A DNA stretch of 64,000 nucleotides from Nematostella vectensis (taxonomy: Eukaryota; Cnidaria; Anthozoa; Actiniaria; Edwardsiidae). Below are positions 34,457 to 45,772 of the stretch, in pieces. The notes beneath the pieces were generated by a model that was given only the letters and a program-made list of their open reading frames with translations, did no database searches and had not been told where the DNA came from. How positions within the stretch are numbered: the first letter of the stretch is position 1; every line of letters starts with the position of its first letter. The position numbers were made by a program, and so were the translations under genes. Where the stretch lies: the NCBI RefSeq assembly GCF_932526225.1, contig NC_064041.1, positions 7,585,042-7,649,041 on the forward strand, given 5' to 3'.

Positions 34457-37118
34457 TTTGGTTGTTGGAACTTAAACGGTTTCAACAGTAGGGTTGTGGG
34501 AAATAAGTTAAAATTTAATGATACTTTAAGCACTATTAAAAGACACGACATTTTTGGGATAGTGGAAACGCATGCAAATCAAAATTCCGATCTCAAAATA
34601 AACAACTATAAACATTTTGTAAAACATAGAGATTCAACAAGATACAAAAAATCGGGGGGTATAGCCGTGTACATCAGAGAAAATATTTCCAGTGGAGTTA
34701 AATATATACCAACAGATAATGAAAATGTCCTATGGGTTAAAGTGTGTAAAAATATTTTCAACTTACAAAAAGACATTTATTTAGGAACTGTGTATCTAAG
34801 CCCAGCAAACGGGCGATGTAATAATTATGAAGAAGACATTCTAGAAGAACTTGAATTTGAAATATTAAGGCTCTCTCTAAAGGGGGATGTCATTATCCAA
34901 GGGGACTTTAATGCAAGAACGGGTATTTTGCAAGAATTTGCTCTGGATGATGAACAAAATGACGAATTTATGGGTCTACCAAAAGATTACCAAATTGATA
35001 TTCCAAATAATAGAAATTCACAAGACTCTAAGGTGATTGACAGCCGAGGAAGAAATTTAATAGAAATGTGCACTGCACTCAATATGCGAATTTTGAACGG
35101 CAGAGTAGTAGGTGACCTTGAAGGTAAGAAAACCTGCTTTCGATACAACGGAAGCAGCGTTGTTGATTACATAATTGTAAATAATGAAAGTTTAGACATT
35201 GTTGATTATTTCATTGTGAATCCGCTTGAGCCACACCTGACTGATCACTGTTCGCTTTCATGCAGTCTAAACCTGAAATTTACATTTAAACAAAAGGATA
35301 ATTCAGAAAACGTACAACTAAGTGAGCTCAAAAGATTGCGCTGGAATAACGAGATCAGTAGCGAGTCAAAGCTATTGTTCGAGTCCGAAGAAGTGCAAAC
35401 AAATTTAAATGCGGCTTTAAATAATAATTGCGTAGACACATCAGTAGATCTTTTTACAGAAACGCTCTTATCCGCATGCGAAAACGCAGGACTGCGCTAC
35501 CAAAACAATGACATTAAAGAGAGCAGCGTTAACAAAATGTGGTTCGACAAGGAATGTAAAAATGAAAAAGAAAATTTACGCTCACTAGGCAAATTACTTT
35601 CAAAGCAGCCTGACCAACGCGAGCTAGGAGCCGTCTTGAAGGAAAAAAAGAAGTCTTTTAAAAAACTCTGTAGGCGGAAAAAGTATACGCATTATAATAA
35701 TATAGTAAACAGTATCGATTTCAGAAACTCTAAAAACACTTGGAAACAAATAAATAGGATTTTCAACAGCAATACACATAAACAATCACATCAAATTAGA
35801 CCCGAAGAAGCTGCTGTTTTTCATCAGCACTTCGAACAATTAAACGCGACAATAGAATCACAAAATACAATGGAAGAAGTAGAAAAAACGCGAATAAACA
35901 ATAGGCAAGGGCCATTGGATCACGAATTCACGGAACTCGAAATAACTAACGCCATAAAAAGTCTAAAAACGGGTAAAGCACCCGGCGCTGATAATATTTT
36001 AAACGAAGTATTAAAGTGCGGCGAAGAAACTCTGAAAAAGCCATTACAAATTTTGTTTAATAAAATTTTGAATAGTGGGGAATACCCATCTAGCTGGAGT
36101 TATGGTCTGATAGTACCGATCCTGAAAAAAGGAGATCCTAGTAAACCGGAAAATTTTAGAGGTATTACCTTACTCTCGTCACTAGGAAAAGTTTTCACAT
36201 CCATAATGAACAACATATTGTACAATTACCTTGTCGAAAGAAAAATAATCAAACCTGAGCAGGGAGGATTCAGAAAAGAGCATGGAACAGTGGATAGTAT
36301 TTTCATCCTAAAATCTTTGATTGACAAATACGTTAAAGCAAAGCCAAAAAAGAAACAAAACTTCCTATTTACGTGTTATGTTGATTTCAGTAAAGCTTTC
36401 GACAGAGTACCAAGACACAAACTTTTTGATAAGCTAGAGCGTTCAGGCGTAACAGGGCGATTTCTTGAAGTTTTGAAATCAATTTACACAAATGATAAGT
36501 CCTCAGTCAAAATTAGAAATCTGTTAACGCCAGCCTTTAGGGTTACAACGGAGTGAAACAGGGATGTATGATTTCCCCGACACTATTTAATTTTTATCTC
36601 AGCAGCTTGTCCGAGGAACTAAATACAGTAAGAAATTGCAACGATGTCGAACTCAATTCACGACCTATTAGTTGTTTACTTTATGCCGACGATTTGGTAA
36701 TCGTCTCGAAGACTGCCACGGGGCTACAAAAATATTTAGACAAACTAAGCGAATTTTGTGATGAAGCAAAACTCACTGTTAATCTAGAAAAAACTAAGAT
36801 AATGATATTTAATAACTCTGGGAAAACAATGAACAACTATCTCTTTAAATACAGAAACAGTAAAGTTGACATTGTCAAGTCATATAAATACCTTGGGGTG
36901 CATTTTAGCACCTTTGGGAACTTCAGCCTAGCAAAGCAAGAAATAAAGAAGGTCGGACTAAAAGCTTTGTATAAGCTTCGAAAAGAAATGGGAAACCACT
37001 TTAGAGACAAAATAACTCTAACACTTAGGCTCTTTGATACCCTTGTAACCCCAATTCTATTATATAGTAGCGAGGTGTGGGGAACAGACTGCAATGACAA
37101 ACTAGAAAAAGACCCCAT
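34457..37118 (+). pseudogene. LINE ORF2, 5' part: AP endonuclease and reverse transcriptase (frameshifted)
   Basis: Coding similarity starts about 34457 with FGCWNLNGFN, the usual endonuclease opening; no ATG is evident. Endonuclease motifs follow: IVETHAN, GDFNAR, SVVDYIIV and LTDHCSLS. Reverse transcriptase blocks follow: GKAPGADNI, PILKKGDP.. NFRGITLLS, GGFRKEHGT, VDFSKAFDRV, then after the frameshift KQGCMISPTLFNFYL and the catalytic YADDLVIV (Tyr at 36682). The frame changes near 36548, where an in-frame stop (TGA 36554-36556) precedes the KQGC block: a one-base indel. Coding runs into the LTR insertion at 37118. Confidence 0.85.
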
Positions 37119-37293
37119 TGTAATAAAAGGTGTTTACTTCAAAATTCGGTTGTTTTTTGTACAATAAAGCTCTACAAAATCAAATCTACCGAGTGAAAAA
37201 CTACAACATAAGACAACGAGGAGCCCTATCCTCGGGGGGCCCATAAGATAAATAAGGGGCCACAGGGGGCCCAAAACAAATAATATTATAACA
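37119..37293 (-). repeat. 3' LTR of the Gypsy element
   Basis: 175 bp, identical by eye to the copy at 41453-41627. Contains GGGCCC-bearing inverted segments (GGGGCCACAGGGGGCCC, GGGGGGCCC) that could fold into a hairpin. The polypurine tract lies just inside the element, at about 37294-37304. Confidence 0.93.
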
Positions 37294-37339
37294 TCTCCCT
37301 TCTCAACAAAGTGTTAGGTTAAGTGTTCAATAAATGTTC

Positions 37340-40300
37340 TTAACAATGTTCAATAAGTCTTTGTGGTTTTTTGATAACCCTGCCAGATGCTGTGCTCATC
37401 GGTGTCGTCTCGTGTTGCCTCTCAGAAGACTTTGGTGGTGTAGGCGATGCTGTCACATTATTGCTTAACTGTGTGGGGTTGTTAGTACTTTCTGGTGGTA
37501 GTTGAGGAATGGCTGGTATAACAAAAGGACTTGTGCTCATCGATTGATCATTAGGTGTTGAAATGATTTGTCGTCGATTTCTCCTGAAGACACGCCCACG
37601 CTCATCTCCTAATAAGTACGATCGGGGCAATACTTCTGCTTTCCTCCACTCAGCCTCCCGGTTTGGACGGATACGCACCTTATCTCCAACTTGTAAAGGA
37701 GGGAGATCATGACTATGACTATCATAATACTTTTTTGAAACACTCTGACGATGTTTCAATGTCTTCACAACTTGATTTGGGTCAACAGGCTGAGGCAGTA
37801 GCAAACGTCGATGAGTCGGTAGTTGGGTACGTGTTCTCCTACTCATTAGCAGCTGAGCTGGAGACACACCTAAGTCATCAAAGGGTGTATTCCTGTATTT
37901 TAGTAATCCTTCAAAAGGATCTTTGTTGTCAGCAGCCGCTTTCTTTAAAATCCGTTTTGCGGTCTGAACTGCTTTCTCGGCAGCTCCATTTGATTGTGGA
38001 TACTCTGGAGAGCTTGTGGTGTGACGGAAACCCCACTCATCTGCAAACTTTTTGAACTCATGTGAACTATTAAAAAGGTTTCTAGTGTTACTGTACTGGG
38101 AGCCATTGTCGCTCAGAACTTCCACCGGGATCCCAAACCTTGCAAAAATCTTCTTTAAGTTATTGATAACACAATTAGCAGTGGTTTGGCGTAACAACTC
38201 AATCTCAAAGTACTTTGAATACAAATCGGTAACAAGCAAATAGGAATGTCCGGCATATTCAAAGATGTCAGTACTGATCACTTGCCAAGGCAATCCAGGA
38301 ACCTCACGTGGTAGTAGGGTCTCTCTTGGCTGTTGGTTTCGGAAGGCATTACATATGGAGCAGGAACTAATCTTGTCTTTGATCTGTGCAGTCATTGAGG
38401 GCCAGAAAACATATTCTCTTGCAAAACTGAGACTTTTGTTCTCACCCATGTGTGCGCCATGAATTTCTTCTAGCACCTCTGCCCTCAACGATCTCGGGAC
38501 AATGATTCTGTCTGCTTTGAATAACAAACCATCTTCTACGCTAAGTTCCTCTCTAAAACTCCAGTATTCTCTCGCTAGCTCATCAAGTTGATGTTTTTCT
38601 GCTGGCCAACCTTTAACGACATATTCCATGACCACTTGAGAGGTAACATCGCAGTTTGATGCTTCCTTGAATTTTTGCAAAGTGCTTGAATCTACACCAA
38701 GACTGTCAATTAAGTTGATTCCAATCATCTCTTCTGGTTCACTAACTGGTTTAGTGTCACTAACTGGGGCTCTGCTTAAGCAATCTGAGATGAATTGTTT
38801 CTTTCCTGGCACATAACGAACATCAAGGTCATACTTTGTCAGCTTTAACAACATCCTCTGCAATCTCGGTGGTGCTTCATTCAAGGGCTTTTTGAAGATG
38901 GCTTCTAGTGGTTTGTGGTCGGTTTCAACTACAACACGACGTCCATAAACATAAGTATGGAACTTTTCAGTTCCCCAGACAATTGCCAGAAGCTCTCGCT
39001 CGATGTTGGCATACCTTGTCTCAGCAGGTGATAGTGTTTTTGAGCCAAATGCTACAGGTCTTTCGTCCTGCAGAATCACAGCACCTAATCCCGTGCCACT
39101 TGCATCAACATTAAGCACTGTCTCTTTGGTGTTGTCAAAATAGGCTAAAACTGGCGCTGAGGTAATGACTGCTTTGAGCTTGTCAAATGCATGCTGTTGA
39201 GGTGTCTCCCATACGAATGCGGTATCATTCCTTGTTAGCTGCGAGATAGGGCCCTGGAGATCAGCTTTATGTTCAATAAATTTATCCAGATAGTTTACAG
39301 TTCCTAGGAAACGTAGTATGCCATCTTTATCGGTCGGGGCAGGCATCTCGTTGATAGCTCTTACCTTTTCAGGATCAGGCTTTAAACCGTCTGCAGTAAA
39401 TAGGTGTCCAACGTAGCTGACTTCAGGAACTCGAAGTTTGGCTTTACGTGGATTGAACTTTAGACCTATCTCACGGCTCCTCTTCAATACTGCAATCATC
39501 TTGTCATCTAGCTCACATTGATTTCCACCATGTATCAAAAAGTCGTCAACGATTATTTCTACTGGTACTCCTGCGAAGAGTCGGTCCATCTCTCGTTGGT
39601 AAATCTCGGGCGCGGAACTTATGCCGAATGGGAGCCGCAGGAATCTGTATCGACCCCAGGGGGTATTGAAAGTCAGGAGCTTCGAGCTTTCTTCGTCTAC
39701 TGGTAGTTGCCAAAAACCGCTGCATGCATCCAACGTTGAGAATATTTCAGCACCGGTGAGTTTGTTGGCAACCTGTTCCACTGTGGCCATCGGATAATGG
39801 GGTCTCTTGAGGGCTCTATTGAGGTCACGTGGGTCTATACATATTCTGATGTTGTCTTTGGTTGGTGGGCTTTTCTTTTCTTTGCCTTTTCGTTTATCGA
39901 TTACTAACATCGAAGAGACCCAAGGGGTATGTTCTTCTTCTTTAACAATGATCCCATCTTCTTCCATCTCTCTCAGCTTCTGTTGAGTTGGGTCTAACAT
40001 GGATACTGGGATCTTTCTGGGTGCGTGTATAACTGGAGTTACTGCAGAGTCTACCTCTAGGTGTACTTTGTTGGGTAACATTCCTGGTTTGTTACTGAAG
40101 CAATCAAGGTAATCTTTCAGAACAGGGTCACTTGTGAGGGTTGTGGTACTTTTGCTTTGTTCTCTGGACAAGTCGATGTTTGATGTTTGTGCTGATGGTG
40201 AATCTAGCAATGTGAGATCCATGAACTGTAGGACTTCAAGATCAAGGCAAGCCTCACAACTTAGTAGTGGGGTGAACTCTCCATCAACTACAAGATATAA

Positions 40301-41416
40301 CAGATCTATCTTTCGATCTTTGTACTGTGTTGGAAGGCGGACACATCCTTTAGGGTAGATGGGCTTAGTCGCAAGCCAGCCCTTCAAAGGCTGGTGTACA
40401 CGTTTCAACGGCTTGTTGGTGATGCTCTTGTACAAGTTGTAGGGGATGACAGTAGCCTCCGCACCCGTGTCTGCTTTCAGTTTGACCTCTTTTCCTGCTA
40501 TCATGACTTTTATCAGGCTCTTTTTGGGTTGCTGGTTCTGTAACACGCTTCCGACTTCAATGGATCCAAAGTATGTGTGGGTTTCATTGCTGTCACTTGA
40601 GTCATACTCCTGTTCCACCACATGCACTTCTGGATCTTTTTTCTGTTTGTTTTTACACATCTTTGCAAAATGGCCTGTTTTGCTACAAATCTTGCAATTC
40701 CTTTTAAAGGCTGGGCATCGTGTTGGGTGTGCAAATGAATGGCGATATCCACAGAACTTACAAGACGGCTGTTCTTTCTTAACTTGGACTGGTTGCACAG
40801 ACACTGTTTTACTTGGGACTACTGTCTGTGGAACAAACTTATACTTCTGCAGCTCAGTCGCCTCATAAGTTCTGCAGTAATCATGCGCGGTTTGTAGGGT
40901 AAGGTCTGGCTTTTTCAACAACTCCCCTCGCAATTCATCGCTGGTTACTCCCCCCACAATACGGTCTCGTATCAATGAATCTCTAAGTGCTCCAAAGTCA
41001 CAGTTTAATGAAAGCCGTTTTAGCTCACTAACAAAGTTGTCAATTCGTTCACCCTCCTTTTGGTTTCTAAGATTGAAGAGCAGTCGCTCATAAATGACAT
41101 TCTTAGCTCCTCGACAAAGTTCATGGAACTTTCGGCACACATCACCATAAGATTCATTACTCTCGCCTGCAGTATACACAAAGTGGCTATACTCTTCAAT
41201 TGCACTCGGTCCAGCACAGTTAAGTAACAAATTAACTTTTAACTTATCTCCCTTGTCGTCCTTTCCTTTTGCAACCAAGTAAATTTCGAACTGCATTAGG
41301 AACTTTCTCCAATTTTCTGATGCATTCGCATCCAACACCAAAGGTCCCGGAGCTCGATGATACATTTCCCCACTTTCGGCCATCGTTTCCTTGTTTTGTC
41401 GACTTTTCTTTAACAA
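37340..41416 (-). CDS. Gypsy gag-pol polyprotein (single 1358-codon ORF)
   Basis: Domain order is gag, protease, reverse transcriptase, RNase H, integrase, the Ty3/Gypsy order. The gag part has a canonical CCHC knuckle CKICSKTGHFAKMC near residue 245, preceded by a second Cys/His cluster. Protease: ADTGAEATVIP near 315. RT: RFLRLPFGISSAP and the catalytic IVDDFLIHG near 635. RNase H: LNVDASGTGLGAV near 760. Integrase: an HHCC zinc region (HGAHMGENKS.. CSICNAF) and the D,D,E residues in STDIFEYAG, LSDNGSQY and SNGAAEKAVQ. The likely start is an internal Met (MAESGEM) 11 codons after the first. No stop or frameshift was found, and gag and pol are fused without a recoding site. Confidence 0.95.
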   Translation of the reverse strand: MLKKSRQNKETMAESGEMYHRAPGPLVLDANASENWRKFLMQFEIYLVAKGKDDKGDKLKVNLLLNCAGPSAIEEYSHFVYTAGESNESYGDVCRKFHELCRGAKNVIYERLLFNLRNQKEGERIDNFVSELKRLSLNCDFGALRDSLIRDRIVGGVTSDELRGELLKKPDLTLQTAHDYCRTYEATELQKYKFVPQTVVPSKTVSVQPVQVKKEQPSCKFCGYRHSFAHPTRCPAFKRNCKICSKTGHFAKMCKNKQKKDPEVHVVEQEYDSSDSNETHTYFGSIEVGSVLQNQQPKKSLIKVMIAGKEVKLKADTGAEATVIPYNLYKSITNKPLKRVHQPLKGWLATKPIYPKGCVRLPTQYKDRKIDLLYLVVDGEFTPLLSCEACLDLEVLQFMDLTLLDSPSAQTSNIDLSREQSKSTTTLTSDPVLKDYLDCFSNKPGMLPNKVHLEVDSAVTPVIHAPRKIPVSMLDPTQQKLREMEEDGIIVKEEEHTPWVSSMLVIDKRKGKEKKSPPTKDNIRICIDPRDLNRALKRPHYPMATVEQVANKLTGAEIFSTLDACSGFWQLPVDEESSKLLTFNTPWGRYRFLRLPFGISSAPEIYQREMDRLFAGVPVEIIVDDFLIHGGNQCELDDKMIAVLKRSREIGLKFNPRKAKLRVPEVSYVGHLFTADGLKPDPEKVRAINEMPAPTDKDGILRFLGTVNYLDKFIEHKADLQGPISQLTRNDTAFVWETPQQHAFDKLKAVITSAPVLAYFDNTKETVLNVDASGTGLGAVILQDERPVAFGSKTLSPAETRYANIERELLAIVWGTEKFHTYVYGRRVVVETDHKPLEAIFKKPLNEAPPRLQRMLLKLTKYDLDVRYVPGKKQFISDCLSRAPVSDTKPVSEPEEMIGINLIDSLGVDSSTLQKFKEASNCDVTSQVVMEYVVKGWPAEKHQLDELAREYWSFREELSVEDGLLFKADRIIVPRSLRAEVLEEIHGAHMGENKSLSFAREYVFWPSMTAQIKDKISSCSICNAFRNQQPRETLLPREVPGLPWQVISTDIFEYAGHSYLLVTDLYSKYFEIELLRQTTANCVINNLKKIFARFGIPVEVLSDNGSQYSNTRNLFNSSHEFKKFADEWGFRHTTSSPEYPQSNGAAEKAVQTAKRILKKAAADNKDPFEGLLKYRNTPFDDLGVSPAQLLMSRRTRTQLPTHRRLLLPQPVDPNQVVKTLKHRQSVSKKYYDSHSHDLPPLQVGDKVRIRPNREAEWRKAEVLPRSYLLGDERGRVFRRNRRQIISTPNDQSMSTSPFVIPAIPQLPPESTNNPTQLSNNVTASPTPPKSSERQHETTPMSTASGRVIKKPQRLIEHC

Positions 41417-41452
41417 TTAATATTCTCCAGTGGTTAACCACTTCTGACACCA

Positions 41453-41627
41453 TGTAATAAAAGGTGTTTACTTCAAAATTCGGTTGTTTTTTGTACAATA
41501 AAGCTCTACAAAATCAAATCTACCGAGTGAAAAACTACAACATAAGACAACGAGGAGCCCTATCCTCGGGGGGCCCATAAGATAAATAAGGGGCCACAGG
41601 GGGCCCAAAACAAATAATATTATAACA
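41453..41627 (-). repeat. 5' LTR of the Gypsy element
   Basis: 175 bp, identical by eye to 37119-37293. Its inner end joins the primer-binding site TGGTGTCAGAAGTGG without spacing. The target duplication CCCAT follows on the outer side. Confidence 0.93.
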
Positions 41628-42443
41628 CCCATAGAATCTGTACACACAAGGTTTATACGTTGGCTGCTAGGCGTCAACAGGTACTGCAGTTCTAATGCAT
41701 GTAGATCCGAGGTCGGTAGATTTCCAATGCGTTTAAAAGCCAAATGTAGAGCAATAAAATATTGGCAAAAAATGATAAATTCTGACCACAGTAAACTTGC
41801 TGTGTTGGCTTTCCTAGATTCTTTAGAAAATAACAGCAAGGTAACTTGGGTGCACCAACTGAAAAACATTTTAGATCGAGCAGGCTTGGGCTATATATGG
41901 CTTGATGCCCCAAACACGTCTATAAATTTAATAAAGATGCGCTTTGAAGATATCGAGCGACAGGTGTGGCTAAGTGAGATTCACAATGATAGTAGAAGAG
42001 ACCCACGCCAAAAGAATAAATTGCGAACTTTCAGGACCTTCAAGGTGGTCTACGAACTTGAAAAATATCTTACCCAAATTAATAATGTACAACACAGAAT
42101 TGCCGTCACAAAATTAAGACTAAGCAATCATAATTTGGCCATCGAAACAGGTAGACATGCCAAACCATATGTGCCCCCAAATGAGAGGAGGTGCACGATT
42201 TGCAAAAATGGAATAGAAAACGAAGAACACTTTCTTGTAAAATGCCCTACATACAACGCGATTAGAAAGGCATACTATAGTGTTATCAAAGACAAAACTA
42301 ATATCAACTTAAATGCAATGACATCTGAAAGAGCTTTCCTTTTTATTATTACCATGGATCAAAGAAACGAGATCATTAACAGGGAAACTGCAAAATATAT
42401 TTTTGACTGCACAAGAAAAAGATTTGAATGCCTAAAAGAATAA
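41628..42443 (+). pseudogene. LINE ORF2, 3' part: C-terminal region with zinc knuckle
   Basis: Continues the ORF2 frame after the LTR element and ends with TAA at 42441-42443. It includes the thumb/C-terminal region and a CTICKNGIENEEHFLVKC motif (C-x2-C-x8-H-x4-C), the usual LINE C-terminal Cys/His finger. Separation from the RT half is explained wholly by the Gypsy insertion. Confidence 0.85.
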
Positions 42444-42534
42444 ATGCACACCACGGATAATGACAACCTCCTTTTTATCTTAACTATTTGGAAAAACACC
42501 TGATATATAATCATGTATAAGGGTACCAAATAAA

Positions 42535-42560
42535 ATATTGATTGATTGATTGATTGATTG
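42535..42560 (+). repeat. LINE 3' tail (ATTG)n
   Basis: About six ATTG units directly after ACCAAATAAAAT mark the LINE 3' terminus. Confidence 0.8.
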
Positions 42561-45500
42561 AAACGAATTTTTGCTCACCCCTCTCTACAAGTCCTCTCGC
42601 TAAGTTTTGTTATTTCTTCAGTATCTCTCAGAACGTCAAGCGGCCGCACCCTCGGCTTTCGGTTCCCTTACTTAAGTCTTGCTCCATGGAAGGAAATTTA
42701 GCAAAAAAATCTATACAAAAAACTGCGAACACAAAAATAAAAAAAGGAATTAGGAAAGGAACAGTAAAAAAAGTGCTCTTTGCCTGGGATCGAACCTTGT
42801 ATTAATAGGCAAACCGAAAACGCCAAAAAATATAGACCATCCAGACATGCGCTGAATCACCGTATGGCAGCTAAAGCTTTACGGCTAGGCTGGAGATTCC
42901 GGCCCCAACACCGCTATCTAGCGAACTGTGCAACACACAGGCACCGAGGCATCCGCGCATTAATAGGGAGGCAATAACCAGGTTCCTAGCCCTGTATTAA
43001 ACGGTTACGCCACGCACAGCTCGCTGCGACGTAGGGTGAAAAACGTCAAGGTCTATCGGGCACCAGAGTCTCGCTTTGTGCCCTTCCCTGGCCATCATCT
43101 GGACGAAAACCAGACAGTGTCGCGACAGGAAGCCAGGCAACTGCACTAGGCTAGAGATGGCAAGAATCTGATTGGCTTAGAATAAGCCACCACCACCACC
43201 ACCACCACCACCACCACCACCACCACCACCACCACCACCACCACCGCCGCCGCCGCCGCCGCCGCCGCCGTCGTCGTTGTTTACTATGTTATTACTATTA
43301 TTATTACTATTGTTGTTGTTATTATTATTATTTTAATTATTACGTTTTCAAACTCGGGTATATAATAACCCACTACACCCAAACAAAGTCACTAGTACCC
43401 AGATCATCGCAGATCTGTAGCTTGCTAGCTAGCTTGCAACTCCGGTCTCTTTGATATATATTCTTATTTGCATTATTACTTCACCAGCAGCCATGACAAC
43501 TCTCGCGGAATCTTACCACGCCCGCGGCACTATATCCACAGCCCAAAGTCACAGTTTGTGGTTTTGAGGATTTGTACGAAATTCACAATAAAAGCACACG
43601 AGACTCATCCAGCTGTTAGAAGGGATCATTTTAAAAATCGGCAACTTCTGCCTCACTCTAAATGATAGATCTAGTGATAATATTAATAATAAGAATACGA
43701 GCAACAAGATCGTTCAACTTTTCTCGCTTTCAACCAAATGCAAGAGTCAGAGTCAGGCGCGTACACAGGATTGGCTGAGGGGGAGGGGGGGGGGGCGCAG
43801 TCATAGGTATCATATTAAAAAGCATAGTAATTAAGAGATGTATTAGTATTTAAGAAATGACACACTTTTTTGCCCCCAAGGGGAGATGTGGCTTTAGATG
43901 TGTTGACGCCATTTTGCTGGGAGACAAGTTGGTTCGTTGTAGTAATACGCGCAACATTCACAAGTTGACGACCGTCTTTTTTCTGCAACAAACCTGCTGC
44001 CAACATACTTGCAACAAAATTTTGTTCGAGAAAAGTTGGATAATTTTATTACTAGCATTACCGTACCTTTATCTTCAAGCCAGCCGCAAGAATATGTTAT
44101 CACGAATTCCTTGCCATCCTTCAGGAGATAGACAGCGAGTAACAAAAGTAGACGTTTTAACGCCGTGTTTTTTTAGTTCATCTATACGATCCACACATTC
44201 ATTGTACATTTTTAGAATGATTCAGCGAATCTGACGAGGCCATTTGTGTTGACGCTTTTTCTGCTCCATTGAAGAATCTAGACTTTTTCACATTTCCGTT
44301 TTCAATGCCTCGATGGTTCTGAGAGACCTAAAACAGAGTAATGGCGGGGATTAATTAACGAAGAGTATAGGTCCCTTACACGCGACGAAAATACACCCCA
44401 AACTACCAGGGAATACGACCACGAAAAAGGTAAAATTAAGAGAAAATAAAGTAATTTAATTTAATTTGGCTTTACTTGAAGTTTTCGGAAATGGACGCAA
44501 AGATAGCATTCACATGTTATTTTGCTTGACGTTCTAACAACGGCGACTTACAAAGTCCAACAAATTCAAATATGTGTTCATATACTGTAGTACTTTTAAT
44601 TAAACTACGGAAAATTGCAAACCAAAGCACTTAAAATCATCTCTCGTATCATTAAAGCTCATATTCTATGCATTCTTTATAGGTTATATTTCCTTCAATT
44701 TTGATTTCTGGTTTGATTTTTGACCAATTACCCAATTATGTCCAATTGATAAGAACGAGTATAGAAGGTCAGCGTCGAACAGATGTCATGATTAAATATC
44801 GCTAGGCTGACATTACTTTAAAGTACAGTCGATCCATTTACCAAATTAAGGTTATCCATGAAAAAAGTTGTTTACAACTAAGGAAAGTAATTATAAATGT
44901 TCAGTATTTCTCGCACGAGACCGTCATCTTCAGATGAATGCATGAATATAAAAAAAAACGTTCCATGGCGAAAACAACAACATACAGGTTTATGCTATAC
45001 GATCAATGACACTTTAATGTGACTAAATGGAAAGTTTTTGTTATTCAAGATGATACGTGTGAGTGTTAATTTTGGGTAATGTAGAACGTAAAATGGGATT
45101 TTGCTGTACCAAGTGTGTTGTTCATGCGTACAAAAAAATATTGCAAAAGTTATAAACTAAGAGAAAAACAAACTACTCAGAGCGTTATTCTAGTTATTTT
45201 TTCAACCATTTTTTTGCTAAATCTTCACCGTGACAAAAGACGCTTCGATATTGCTCAACGCTTTCCGCTTTGAGTCAATGAAACGAGAAAATTTAATTGA
45301 TCACAAAAACCTACCACAAAATGGACCCCTTAATCAATAAAGCCGAACCATATGAGAAAGAAAAAGACACTGACCCCAATCGATATCCTTTTACCTTGAC
45401 ATAAAATCGTGTATGATCAGAAATAAAATCGTGTTTATCGTTTTGCTCCGTCCATTAAAGACGCGACACGGTTCAGGGTGACATTGAAATGAAAATGTGT

Positions 45501-45772
45501 TCGACTAACGCGAATAAAAAAGTTGAAAAAAAAAATAGATTTTAATTATGTACGATAGTAAACACTTTATTTCACGAGGGTAAAACACATATTACTAAGG
45601 AACAGTAGCCACTCTGTGACCCAGACTCATTTATATTTTCCTATGGTAGGATGACATAGGATAATATTGATAAGCCTTCAGTCCGATTCTTCCGCGGTCC
45701 TTTTCACTCGAGTCCCGCGGGACCGTACCACGTGACATGACCCTAACAACAGCTTGTTGAGTTCAAGACTTC
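42561..45772. other. Intergenic, repeat fragments only
   Basis: No convincing exon. Contains a (CCA)n/(CCG)n microsatellite at 43184-43270, TTA-rich sequence near 43290-43340, a TIR-like end CAGGCGCGTACACAGGATT at 43756, and an AT-rich stretch 44300-45600 with nothing recognised. A 45-codon minus ORF (44075-44209) shows no family motif. A CACGTG E-box near 45730 may belong to the promoter of the next gene. Confidence 0.5.
43184..43270. repeat. (CCA)n followed by (CCG)n microsatellite
   Basis: About 21 CCA/CAC triplets run directly into about 8-9 CCG triplets and then GTCGTCGTTG. Non-coding context. Confidence 0.95.

Larger units (their letters stand above)
37119..41627 (-). mobile_element. 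Ty3/Gypsy LTR retrotransposon, apparently intact and recent
   Basis: Flanked by a 5-bp target duplication CCCAT (37114-37118 and 41628-41632). Two 175-bp LTRs (37119-37293 and 41453-41627) look identical base for base and, on the minus strand, begin TGTTATAATA and end TTTATTACA (TG...CA). Directly after the 5' LTR is a primer-binding site TGGTGTCAGAAGTGG with no spacer. A polypurine tract GAGAAGGGAGA directly precedes the 3' LTR. One uninterrupted gag-pol frame fills the interior, and no envelope gene is present. Identical LTRs, an open frame and a perfect target duplication imply recent insertion. Confidence 0.95.
33840..42560 (+). mobile_element. LINE (non-LTR retrotransposon), frameshifted and split by an LTR element
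   Basis: Two coding parts (ORF1 remnant and endonuclease-RT ORF2) in one orientation, with ORF2 interrupted at 37118/41628 by a Ty3/Gypsy insertion and resuming in the same reading. The 3' end after 42443 closes with AATAAAATATTG and an (ATTG)n tail (to 42560), typical of LINEs whose 3' ends are short tandem repeats. The 5' boundary is not defined and abuts the TIR element at 33833. The SGNH-type ORF1 remnant points to the CR1/L2 group, which is inference. A one-base frameshift near 36548 makes the copy non-autonomous. Confidence 0.85.

Noticed and set aside
37663-41498. Several plus-strand and alternative-frame ORFs over the Gypsy element
   Set aside because: Shadows of the minus-strand gag-pol frame.
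42760-42860. tRNA or SINE candidate: minus-strand GGTTCGATCCC B-box-like sequence
   Set aside because: The flanking T-stem does not pair, no credible A box lies at the right spacing, and no acceptor stem can be formed.
44075-44209. 45-codon minus ORF beginning MYNECVDRIDELKK
   Set aside because: Reads like plausible protein but is short, with an in-frame stop just upstream and no partner exon found.
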